Shown one piece after another: positions 23,510-32,336 of a stretch of 42,821 nucleotides of DNA (position 1 is the first letter of the stretch; each line of letters opens with the position of its first letter). The stretch is from Betaproteobacteria bacterium (GTDB taxonomy: Bacteria > Pseudomonadota > Gammaproteobacteria > Burkholderiales > Burkholderiaceae_C). The stretch lies in contig RFVJ01000003.1 of assembly GCA_009928125.1 (NCBI GenBank), positions 1 to 42,821 on the forward strand. Direction: 5' to 3'. The notes under the pieces were generated by a model, which saw only the letters and a program-made list of their open reading frames with translations, made no database searches and had not been told where the DNA came from. Position numbers and translations under genes: made by a program.

Positions 23510-24319
23510 TCATTTTTTGGCTTTTTCAAAGTCCTTGGCAAGAAAATTCAAGATCAACGAAGCTGCCACCATGCCAAAGCTGGCAGTCACAGTGACAACC
23601 GACCCATACCCGTGGCAATTCAAGCTGCCATCACCTTCGATGTTGCAAGAGGCATCGGGAGGGGCCACATTTTCACGACTGAAAACACAAGAGACGCCCA
23701 TCTTTTTGCCATCCTTGGGTGCACCTTTTTCTTTGCGCAATCGGTACCGTACTTGGGCCAACAAAGGATCGTGTGTGACCCGCGATAAATCGCCCTGCTC
23801 CACACGATGGGCTTCTCGTTTGCCACCTGCTGCGCCCAAGGCAACCAAAAACTTCTTTTGTCGAATGGCCCAATCGGCCATGGTCACTTTGGCTTTCACT
23901 TGGTCACATGCATCGACAACGGCCAAAATGGGTGATTGGCAATCAGCATCGGATTGAACTTGGCGCCATATTTCGAGCCAGTTTTCAGGTGTCACAAAAT
24001 CGTCTACGACATGGACACGGCATTCAGGATTGATTTGTGCAATGCGGTCCTTCATGGCCATCACTTTGGCTTGACCCACACTGGACTCTAATGCATGAAT
24101 TTGACGGTTGATGTTGGACTCGGCAATGTGATCCATGTCCACCAAAGTCAACTCACCGACGCCACTTCGGGCCAAGGATTCTGCAACCCAGGAACCTACG
24201 CCCCCTATGCCCACCACCATGACATGTGCCTGCGCAACTTGAGCTGCACCCTCAACACCATAGAGTCTGGCCATGCCGCCAAAACGACGCTCGGTGATGT
24301 TCGTTTGGACCATTGACAT
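23510..24319 (-). CDS. tcdA: tRNA threonylcarbamoyladenosine dehydratase (TcdA/CsdL)
   Basis: E1-like fold: RFGGMARLYG, VVGIGGVGSWVAESLARSGVGELTLVDMDHIAESNINRQIHAL. Confidence 0.93.
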   Translation of the reverse strand: MSMVQTNITERRFGGMARLYGVEGAAQVAQAHVMVVGIGGVGSWVAESLARSGVGELTLVDMDHIAESNINRQIHALESSVGQAKVMAMKDRIAQINPECRVHVVDDFVTPENWLEIWRQVQSDADCQSPILAVVDACDQVKAKVTMADWAIRQKKFLVALGAAGGKREAHRVEQGDLSRVTHDPLLAQVRYRLRKEKGAPKDGKKMGVSCVFSRENVAPPDASCNIEGDGSLNCHGYGSVVTVTASFGMVAASLILNFLAKDFEKAKK

Positions 24320-24323
24320 CCAC

Positions 24324-25427
24324 TCAAGCCTGCTGAAGATCTCGCCAAATGGCAGCGTAGGCGCCTAACAAGATACCCAGACTTGCCAACAAGCTGGCCA
24401 AACTGAAGGTTGAAAGACCACTGAGCCCCTGACCCACAGAGCATCCCATGGCCAGTACAGCGCCGCAACCCATCAAGCACGCGCCAATGAGGTGCCTTTG
24501 CAAATCTGATTTGCCAACAAAGGCCTCCAGTTTGAAGGTGCCAGAAATTCTTGCACTGATGAATGCGCCCAAGCAAATGCCCATCACACTCATCATGCCC
24601 AAGGTCAGGCGTTTGGTACCGTCGCTGAAGTACAGGAGCGCGTCCAAAATCATGGCAACAGGCGCTGTCGTGCTCAGTGCTTCCATTTTTCGGCTGGTGG
24701 TGGCCAAGAAAAATTCTTCCAATGTATCGGGATGCTCCATGCCATGGCCCCACACGCCAGAGATCCACCAAAAAGCACAAATCACCAGGCCCACAGACAA
24801 ACCAGTTCCAACATTGAATGATGTCCAAAAATCGCGGTCTTTGAAAATCCAAACGGTGAGCAAGATGCTGAACGCAAGCGCTGCCAGAAAAACACCTTGC
24901 CCCAAGTCAACTTGCAAATAATGAGAGATCCACTGACCAAGAAAAACACCTTGTTCAGGAGCCCAGGTGATCGTTTCAAGAAAATGAACACGCGGCATGG
25001 CAAGCACACCCTTCATGGCCATCAGCGCAGAGATGCCCATCACCATCAATACCACCAAGGACTTTAAATTGCCCGCCCCCAAGCGCACCAACGATTTAAC
25101 GCCGCATCCGGAAGACAACACCATGCCCCAACCAAACAGCAATCCGCCTAGCAAAGATGACAACCAGAACACCGCGGGGGTTGCGTAAATTGACTTGAGG
25201 GGAGAAACAAGCCCAGCCAATGACATGGCACCAAAACCCAAGGAGGCCACAACCAAGGCCAAGGCCCATTGACGCAATCGGTCAAAGTTTTGCATGACGA
25301 CTGCATCACTGACAGCGCCCATGGTACAAAAGTGCGTACGGTGCATCAAAGCACCCAAGAACACGGAGACGAGGCCCGTTGCAGCCAAGACCAGCCACTG
25401 CAACTGGGCAAGTTGATCTTGGCTCAT
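24324..25427 (-). CDS. YeeE/YedE (TsuA-like) family membrane protein, predicted thiosulfate/sulfur-compound transporter
   Basis: Polytopic membrane protein with SSGCGVKSLVRLGAGNLKSLV and MGCSVGQGLSGLSTFSLASLL cysteine motifs. Confidence 0.88.
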   Translation of the reverse strand: MSQDQLAQLQWLVLAATGLVSVFLGALMHRTHFCTMGAVSDAVVMQNFDRLRQWALALVVASLGFGAMSLAGLVSPLKSIYATPAVFWLSSLLGGLLFGWGMVLSSGCGVKSLVRLGAGNLKSLVVLMVMGISALMAMKGVLAMPRVHFLETITWAPEQGVFLGQWISHYLQVDLGQGVFLAALAFSILLTVWIFKDRDFWTSFNVGTGLSVGLVICAFWWISGVWGHGMEHPDTLEEFFLATTSRKMEALSTTAPVAMILDALLYFSDGTKRLTLGMMSVMGICLGAFISARISGTFKLEAFVGKSDLQRHLIGACLMGCGAVLAMGCSVGQGLSGLSTFSLASLLASLGILLGAYAAIWRDLQQA

Positions 25428-25430
25428 GGG

Positions 25431-26204
25431 TTAACGCAAGCGTGCCAATCGATCTTTGGCCGTTTGAGCTGCCTCAGAGCTGGGGTACTCCTTCACCAAA
25501 TCTTCCATGGCTTTTTTAGCGGCTTTGATGTCCTTGAGCTCGACCAAACAATTGGAGATGGCCAGCATGGCCTCAGCAGCTCGGGTGTGCTGTGGTGCAA
25601 TGCTCAGCAATTTTCTGAAATTGACGATGGACTCTTTGTAATCCTTGGTGGCGTATTGCGCATTGCCCAACCAAAACAAGGTGGAAGACGCATAACCGCT
25701 GGTGGGGTACCTTCTGAGGAATGCCAAGAAAACATTTTGAGCTGCAGCAAAGTCACCTGTTCTGAACACTGCCAAGGCTGCTTCGTACTCTCTCTTCTCT
25801 GCAGGATCTGCTTGAAACTCCAAGCCATCTAACACAACCTTGATGGGCTCGAATTTGCTGAGCCGCGAGTCAACCGTTTGCAGCACGTCTTTTTGTTTCA
25901 ACTGAATGTCAGACAACTCACGCAGCAATTGCTCATTGGCACCGCGAAGTGCAGACTGCTCAGCTTTCAAAGCTTCAATTTGATTCTGAAGTTCAAGCAA
26001 AGCCCTTCGCAACACCGCCACGTCTTCCGCTTGGGCTTTCAAACCTTGTTGCGTGACATCCAACTTTTGACGCAAATCCAAAATGGCACGGCGCGCCTCG
26101 TCGTCTTCAAACAAGCCCGCCTGTGCGATGACACTGAAGCCCATGCAAAAAACCACCAAGCTCCATTGGATGGCGCGATAAAACACAGAATGCTTCATGG
26201 TCAC
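25431..26204 (-). CDS. cpoB: Cell division coordinator CpoB (YbgF, TPR protein)
   Basis: Signal peptide, coiled coil, C-terminal TPRs (EYEAALAVFRTGDFAAAQNVFLAFLRRYPTSGYASSTLFWLGNAQYATKDY); downstream of pal. Confidence 0.9.
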   Translation of the reverse strand: MTMKHSVFYRAIQWSLVVFCMGFSVIAQAGLFEDDEARRAILDLRQKLDVTQQGLKAQAEDVAVLRRALLELQNQIEALKAEQSALRGANEQLLRELSDIQLKQKDVLQTVDSRLSKFEPIKVVLDGLEFQADPAEKREYEAALAVFRTGDFAAAQNVFLAFLRRYPTSGYASSTLFWLGNAQYATKDYKESIVNFRKLLSIAPQHTRAAEAMLAISNCLVELKDIKAAKKAMEDLVKEYPSSEAAQTAKDRLARLR

Positions 26205-26219
26205 GACTTCAGTTCAAGA

Positions 26220-26723
26220 TCAGTATTTGATTTCGACGCGGCGATTTTTGGCAAAAGCCGCCTCGTCAGAACCACTGGCCGCGGGTTTTTCTTTGCCAAA
26301 ACTCACGGCTTCTAGTTGGGCGTCACTGACACCCAACAGTGTCAAAGCGCGGCGAACTGTTTCAGCACGCTTTTGACCCAATGCCAAGTTGTATTCACGG
26401 CCACCACGCTCGTCGGTGTGACCTTCAAGTTGCACTTTGAATTGCTTGTTGGCTTGCAAATGCGCGGCATTGCGCTCCAAAACTGCACGTGCTTCGGGCT
26501 TCAAAGCAAAGCTGTCGTAATCAAAATAAACCACATTGACGCCAGCAGGCGCAACACCTTGAGCACCTGCCTTGCCGCTCACAACCGCAGCCACGCTGCT
26601 TTGTGCACCGTCGACGCTGGAAGCGTTTTTGTCTTCAACAGGTACATCACTTAATTTGACACCTGAAGAACAAGCTGACAACACGGCGGTGAGCGCCAAA
26701 ATCCAAAGACTGCGTTTGATCAT
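26220..26723 (-). CDS. pal: Peptidoglycan-associated lipoprotein Pal
   Basis: Lipobox LSACSSG; OmpA-like VQLEGHTDERGGREYNLALGQKRAETVRRAL. Confidence 0.95.
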   Translation of the reverse strand: MIKRSLWILALTAVLSACSSGVKLSDVPVEDKNASSVDGAQSSVAAVVSGKAGAQGVAPAGVNVVYFDYDSFALKPEARAVLERNAAHLQANKQFKVQLEGHTDERGGREYNLALGQKRAETVRRALTLLGVSDAQLEAVSFGKEKPAASGSDEAAFAKNRRVEIKY

Positions 26724-26743
26724 TCAAAACTCCAAAAAGAAAA

Positions 26744-28045
26744 TTATCGGTAAGGACCCCAGGCTGGCTCACGAATGTCACCACTTTGTCCGGACAATTT
26801 GGCTTTGATCTTGCCATCTAAAGTGCTGGTCATGAGCGCCTCGCGTCCTTGAAACACGGTGGCGTAAACAATCAACTTGCTGTTGGGTGCGAAGCTAGGG
26901 CGCTCATCGGCTGTGGTGTCAGAGATGGCGCTGGACTGGCCGGTGCTCAAGTTCATCACTTGAACTTTGAACTGCCCCCCAACGCGGCTGATGTAAGTCA
27001 ACCACCGCCCATCAGGGCTGAGTGCGGGTGAGATATTGTAACTTCCACCAAATGTCACTCTTTCAACCGCGCCGCCAGTGGCAGACATTCGGTAAATTTG
27101 AGGGCTGCCGCCTCGGTCAGACACAAAATAGATCTTTGAGCCGTCCTGGGTGTAAGTGGGTTCGGTGTCGATGCCTGCATTTTGTGTGAGTCGTTTGGCC
27201 TCACCAGAGCTCACATCAATTTGGTACAGCTGCGAGCCACCATCTCGGCTGAGGGTGGCCAACAAACTTCGACTGTCTGGCGACCAAGCGGGCGCACTGT
27301 TGGAGCCCTTGAAATTGGCCATGACCTTGCGCTTGCCTGTTGCCAATTCGTGAACATAAATGACCGGCTTGCGCGATTCAAACGAAACATAAGCCAACTG
27401 TGTGCCCTTGGGTGACCACGAAGGCGAAATGATGGGCTCCGAGCTGGTTAAAGCTGACTGAGCGTTTTCGCCATCGGCGTCGGCAATCCAAAGGCTGTAC
27501 TTGCCTGTGGTTTTGGTGATGTAGGCAATTCGGGTTGCAAACACGCCCTTCTCGCCTGTTAATTTTTCATAAACCCAATCGGCCAGTCGGTGGGCTGACA
27601 ACCTCAAATCAGCCGCCGCAACCGTTTCACGGTAATCGCCTCGGTCCTGACCCGCCACCACGTCCCATAATTTGGCGCGAACCTCATAACGGCCATCGGC
27701 CAATCGGGTGGCACTTCCGGACACCAAGGCATCCGCATTTTTTTGCCGCATCTGCGGAAAATCGGGTCGGCTTAATTCGTCCATCACCACACCGGTCATG
27801 GGAATGGCCCTGAATTGGCCGCTTCTCTCCAAATCGGCCAAAACAATGGCAGAGGTTTTTTGCGGAGCGGCGTCCTCGCCTTTGAAAGTGGCGATGGCAA
27901 TGGGGACTTGCGTCATGCCAACACCCGACACCTCCACTTTGAACTGCGCCAAGGCCGTCGTTGAAAAACACAAGCAGGCCAGGGTCAAAATGCCGATCTG
28001 CCGCTTGGAATGGGAAAAACAGGTCAAAAGTGGGGTCTTCTTCAT
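26744..28045 (-). CDS. tolB: Tol-Pal system protein TolB
   Basis: Signal peptide; beta-propeller repeats (PAWSPDSRSLLATLSRDGGSQLYQIDVSSG). Confidence 0.95.
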   Translation of the reverse strand: MKKTPLLTCFSHSKRQIGILTLACLCFSTTALAQFKVEVSGVGMTQVPIAIATFKGEDAAPQKTSAIVLADLERSGQFRAIPMTGVVMDELSRPDFPQMRQKNADALVSGSATRLADGRYEVRAKLWDVVAGQDRGDYRETVAAADLRLSAHRLADWVYEKLTGEKGVFATRIAYITKTTGKYSLWIADADGENAQSALTSSEPIISPSWSPKGTQLAYVSFESRKPVIYVHELATGKRKVMANFKGSNSAPAWSPDSRSLLATLSRDGGSQLYQIDVSSGEAKRLTQNAGIDTEPTYTQDGSKIYFVSDRGGSPQIYRMSATGGAVERVTFGGSYNISPALSPDGRWLTYISRVGGQFKVQVMNLSTGQSSAISDTTADERPSFAPNSKLIVYATVFQGREALMTSTLDGKIKAKLSGQSGDIREPAWGPYR

Positions 28046-28105
28046 ACGTCAAGTCTGCCAAAACACCGCTAATTTAGCATGGTGACACGCAGTAAAATCA
28101 AACGA

Positions 28106-29923
28106 ATGACACAAGCTGCCACAGAGACCGCATCCCAGGAAATTTCATTCCTTCAAAGGATGCGCCGCCTATGGCCCTTTTTTGGCCAACAGCGCGCCGT
28201 CTGGTTCTTGGCCATCACGGCCACCGTCGTGGCAGCTTGCACCGAGCCCCTGATTCCCGCGCTCTTCAAACCCTTACTGGACGAAGGATTTTCCGAAAAA
28301 TCTTTGCCACTATGGTGGGTCCCCATTGCCGTGATTGGCATCTTTCTGATTCGTGGACTGGCTTTTTTTGTGTCGCAATATGCCTTGGCCCGAATCGCCA
28401 ACGATGGCATGCAAGCATTGCGTGAAGCGTTGTTTCAGCGACTGATTCAAGCTGAAATGGCCATTTTTGGAAAGCAATCCGCCAGCGCGCTCTCGAACAC
28501 CCTGGTCTATGAGGTACAGAACGGCGCCACCCAATTGATTTCTGCGCTGCTGGGTCTGTCGCGCGATGGCTTTACCCTGGTGGCCTTGATTGCCTATCTG
28601 ATGTACCTGAACTGGAAACTGACCTTGGTGGTGTTTGTGGTAGTGCCAGGATCGGCCTGGATCATGAAAAAGCTGTCCAAGCGCCTTTACGGACTCACGC
28701 GTGACAGCCAAGCCGCCACCGACGAGTTGGCCTATGTGGTTGAAGAAAACGTATTGGCGCACCGCATCATTCGGCTTCATGGCGCCCAATCGTCTCAAGC
28801 CTCCAGGTTTCAAATTCTCAGTCAACGCCTTCGAAATTTGGCTTTGAAATCGACCGTCGCGTCAGCTGCCATGTCACCTTTGACGCAATTGATGGCCGCG
28901 GTGGCCTTGTCTTCCGTGCTGGTGGTTGCACTGATTCAAAGTCGCAGTGGCCTACAAGGCGCCACCGTGGGCGGCTTTGTGGCCTTCATCACGGCCATGC
29001 TGATGTTGGTGTCCCCCATCAAACGTCTGGCCGACATTGCCACGCCCATCACACGCGGTTTGGCTGCCTTAGAACGCGGCTTGCAACTTCTGGAAGAGGT
29101 GGCCATTGAAAGCGCGTCCACCACCGAGTCCGACGCAGATCTGGTAAGTTCACATTCGGCCTTGCATGCCGCATCTCAACCCATTGAATTTGAAAACGTC
29201 ACCGTTCAGTATGCTGGCGACGCCCCTGCAGCGCTTCGCAATTTCAACTTGACAATTGAACCCGGTGAAACCGTTGCGTTTGTCGGCCCCTCAGGTTCTG
29301 GCAAAACCACCTTGGTGAATTTGCTGCCCAAGTTTGTGCTGCCGTCTCAAGGTCGAATCAAACTCAGTGGCGTCGACATTGCCAATTGGCCATTGCAAGC
29401 ACTGCGATCCCAGTTTGCCATGGTGAGCCAAGATGTGGTGATGCTGAACGACACGGTTGGTGCCAACATTGCGCTGGGTCAAGTAATCGACAAGCAAAGA
29501 ATCTTGGCCTGCTTGAAAGCGGCCAATCTGTCCGAGCACATTGAACGTCTTCCCTCAGGCATCGACACGGTGCTTGGGCACAATGCCACGCAACTTTCGG
29601 GCGGTCAAAGACAACGCTTGGCCATCGCCAGAGCGCTTTACAAAGACGCACCCATTTTGATTTTGGACGAGGCCACCTCTGCGCTCGACAACGAATCAGA
29701 ACGACTGGTCCAAGAGGCCTTGCACAACCTGATGAAAGGACGCACCACCCTCATCATTGCGCACCGCTTGTCAACCATTGAACATGCCGATCGCGTGGTG
29801 GTCATGAGCCAAGGTGAAATCGTTGAGCAAGGACGTCACGTCGACCTGCTTCACGCAGGGGGTGCATACACGAAACTTCACCAAAAAGGCGAAAACGGCT
29901 CACCACCCAGCGGCGCCCTTTAA
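28106..29923 (+). CDS. msbA: Lipid A export ABC transporter ATPase/permease MsbA
   Basis: ABC exporter: GPSGSGKTT, LSGGQRQRLAIARAL, ILDEATSALD, six-TM N-domain; start MTQAATETASQEIS preferred. Confidence 0.9.
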   Translation: MTQAATETASQEISFLQRMRRLWPFFGQQRAVWFLAITATVVAACTEPLIPALFKPLLDEGFSEKSLPLWWVPIAVIGIFLIRGLAFFVSQYALARIANDGMQALREALFQRLIQAEMAIFGKQSASALSNTLVYEVQNGATQLISALLGLSRDGFTLVALIAYLMYLNWKLTLVVFVVVPGSAWIMKKLSKRLYGLTRDSQAATDELAYVVEENVLAHRIIRLHGAQSSQASRFQILSQRLRNLALKSTVASAAMSPLTQLMAAVALSSVLVVALIQSRSGLQGATVGGFVAFITAMLMLVSPIKRLADIATPITRGLAALERGLQLLEEVAIESASTTESDADLVSSHSALHAASQPIEFENVTVQYAGDAPAALRNFNLTIEPGETVAFVGPSGSGKTTLVNLLPKFVLPSQGRIKLSGVDIANWPLQALRSQFAMVSQDVVMLNDTVGANIALGQVIDKQRILACLKAANLSEHIERLPSGIDTVLGHNATQLSGGQRQRLAIARALYKDAPILILDEATSALDNESERLVQEALHNLMKGRTTLIIAHRLSTIEHADRVVVMSQGEIVEQGRHVDLLHAGGAYTKLHQKGENGSPPSGAL

Positions 29924-31395
29924 AGCAAAACAATGTCGTATTGCTCTTGACCCATGGTCGATTCACTTTGAAGGGAGATGGGTTTTGCAATGAAATCTGA
30001 CAGTGCAGCCAAGTGCTGGCTCTCCTCGTCCAGCAACATTTCCACCACCGATGGCGAAGCGACCACCCTGAATTCACGGGGATTGAACTGTCTGGCTTCT
30101 CGCAAAATTTCACGCAGGATGTCATAAACAACAGTTCGTGTGGTTTTGACACTGCCTTTGCCTTCGCAACTGGGACAGGGCTCGCACAGCATGTGCGACA
30201 AAGATTCACGCGTGCGTTTGCGTGTCATTTCAAGCAAACCCAATTGTGAAAAACCGCCCGCCATCGTTTTCACGCGATCTCTGGCCAACTGCTTCTTGAA
30301 CTCATCCAACACAGCACTTTGATGTTCTTCACGCGCCATGTCGATGAAATCGACGATGATGATGCCGCCCAAATTTCGGAGACGCAATTGACGCGCGATG
30401 GCGTGCGCCGCTTCCAAATTGGTTTTGAAAATGGTGTCGTCAAAATTACGCGCACCCACATAGCCACCCGTGTTGACGTCGACCGTGGTCAAGGCCTCGG
30501 TTTGGTCAATGATCAAGTAACCCCCAGATTTCAAATCCACACGTCGACCCAAAGCTTTGGCAACTTCTTCGTCAATGGCGTACAAGTCAAAGATGGGTCG
30601 CTCGCCTTTGTACAGCTGAAGACGCGCGGCAGACGCTGGCATGAACTCTTTGGCGAAGGTGAGCAAACCTTCAAACTGCTCTTTGGAATCAATGCGGATG
30701 GTTTGAGTTAATTCAGACACCAAATCGCGCAGCACCCGTTGTAGCAAGGTTAAATCCTGATGCAACAAGGATTGAACAGGAAGCCGCGTCGAAGCATCTT
30801 TGATGCGAGCCCAGGTTTTACGAAGGTACGCGATGTCATCGACCAGCTCAGCATCGCTAGAGTCTTCCGCATTGGTTCGCAAAATAAAGCCGCCACCTTG
30901 AGGACCCACCAAGTTTTGCAATCGTTGTCGAAGGGCGTCACGCTGATCTGTTGGAATTTTTTGTGACACGCCAATGTGATCATCTTGTGGCAGGAATACC
31001 AAATGCCGACCTGCAATGCTGATTTGGGTGGAGAGCCGTGCGCCTTTGGTGCCGATGGGATCTTTGACCACCTGCACCATCAACGCCTGTCCCTCAAACA
31101 CTTGTTTCTCAATGGGCACCAAAGGTTGCGAACTTCTGGCCACTTGCGGCGGCTCACCTTCGGGCTGTCTTTGCCATACATCGGCCACATGAAGAAAAGC
31201 GGCTCGTTCCAAGCCAATGTCGATGAAGGCCGACTGCATGCCGGGCAGGACCCTGGCAACTTTGCCAAGGTAAATGTTACCGACCAAGCCACGCTCAAGT
31301 GACCGCTCCACATGCAGTTCTTGAACAGCACCCATCTCGACCACTGCGACGCGCGTCTCCTGTGGGGACCAGTTGATCAAAATGTCTTGTTGCAT
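29920..31395 (-). CDS. rng: Ribonuclease G
   Basis: RNase E/G domain: YLGKVARVLPGMQSAFIDIGLERAAFLH, DQTEALTTVDVNTGGY, CPSCEGKG. Confidence 0.94.
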   Translation of the reverse strand: MQQDILINWSPQETRVAVVEMGAVQELHVERSLERGLVGNIYLGKVARVLPGMQSAFIDIGLERAAFLHVADVWQRQPEGEPPQVARSSQPLVPIEKQVFEGQALMVQVVKDPIGTKGARLSTQISIAGRHLVFLPQDDHIGVSQKIPTDQRDALRQRLQNLVGPQGGGFILRTNAEDSSDAELVDDIAYLRKTWARIKDASTRLPVQSLLHQDLTLLQRVLRDLVSELTQTIRIDSKEQFEGLLTFAKEFMPASAARLQLYKGERPIFDLYAIDEEVAKALGRRVDLKSGGYLIIDQTEALTTVDVNTGGYVGARNFDDTIFKTNLEAAHAIARQLRLRNLGGIIIVDFIDMAREEHQSAVLDEFKKQLARDRVKTMAGGFSQLGLLEMTRKRTRESLSHMLCEPCPSCEGKGSVKTTRTVVYDILREILREARQFNPREFRVVASPSVVEMLLDEESQHLAALSDFIAKPISLQSESTMGQEQYDIVLL

Positions 31396-31415
31396 GCTAA
31401 TTTTCTTGTCAACAA

Positions 31416-31700
31416 CTACCGCAGTGGGATGAAAAACTCAGCCATTCTTTTGGGGGGCAAACCATGCGCAACGGCCAAGGCCGCAATGCTGTCCATGATG
31501 TCTTGCGAGACGCCCTCTTCGTGGCTGTAGATTTCCATCCAAGTTTCAATGCCCTCTGGCGTGGCTTCTGGTCTTTGCATCAAGGATGTGCTGAGGCCAG
31601 ACCACTTTTGCCTCAGTTCATGTTGGAAAGCTTCTACAAGGGGTCGCCACTTGCCGTGTTCTGTGACTGGCAATTTGTAATAGACGAACAAGGTTTGCAT
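31416..31700 (-). CDS. DUF4936 family protein
   Basis: 94 aa, MQTLFVYYKLP...ETWMEIY...RMAEFFIPLR; resembles the small betaproteobacterial DUF4936 family. Confidence 0.6.
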   Translation of the reverse strand: MQTLFVYYKLPVTEHGKWRPLVEAFQHELRQKWSGLSTSLMQRPEATPEGIETWMEIYSHEEGVSQDIMDSIAALAVAHGLPPKRMAEFFIPLR

Positions 31701-31709
31701 GGCGATGCT

Positions 31710-32336
31710 TTACTTGTTGGGGCCCATGCCAGCCCAGCGTGTGACCAGCGCGGTTTCGATGTCAAACAAATCCAAGCAACGTCCTACGGTGTGATTGACC
31801 ATGTCGTCTATGGAGTTGGGGCGCGCATACAGTGCGGGCACGGGCGGCATCAAAATAGCCCCATTTTCTGAGGCTTGAAGCATGGTGCGAAGGTGACCTG
31901 TGTGAAGCGGTGTTTCGCGAACCAACAACACCAATCGCCGACGCTCCTTCAGAACCACATCCGCTGCACGCGATAGCAAGCCGCTGGTCATGCCGTAGGC
32001 AATTTCTGACAAGGACTTGATGGAGCAAGGTGCAACCACCATGCCCATGGTTTTGAAGGAGCCCGAGGAAATGGTGGCACCAATGTTTTTAGCGCTGTGG
32101 ACCTCGGTGGCCAAAGCTTCGACTTCTTTCACACTCATGTCCAGCTCGGTGGACAGGGTCATGCGGGCGGAGTCACTCATGACCAGGTGCGTCTCAATGT
32201 CAGAGTGCTGCAGCACTTGCAAGAGGCGCACACCGTACACAATGCCAGAAGCACCACTGATGCCGACGATCAATCGTCTTTTGGATGAGGAAGGTGGTGG
32301 TGTTGTCATGGTGTGGGTGTGATTTGCGACATTCAA
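31710..32336 (-). CDS. ubiX: UbiX-family flavin prenyltransferase
   Basis: RRLIVGISGASGIVYGVRLLQVL, GSFKTMGMVVAPCSIKSLSEIAYG, LVLLVRETPLHTGHLRTM; start could be 32309. Confidence 0.93.
   Translation of the reverse strand: MNVANHTHTMTTPPPSSSKRRLIVGISGASGIVYGVRLLQVLQHSDIETHLVMSDSARMTLSTELDMSVKEVEALATEVHSAKNIGATISSGSFKTMGMVVAPCSIKSLSEIAYGMTSGLLSRAADVVLKERRRLVLLVRETPLHTGHLRTMLQASENGAILMPPVPALYARPNSIDDMVNHTVGRCLDLFDIETALVTRWAGMGPNK

Noticed and set aside
23401-23595. ORF MIGGSGEIRTRDQRIKSPLLYRLSYRPP...
   Set aside because: Reads antisense through tRNA-Lys; a familiar spurious ORF type produced by tRNA genes
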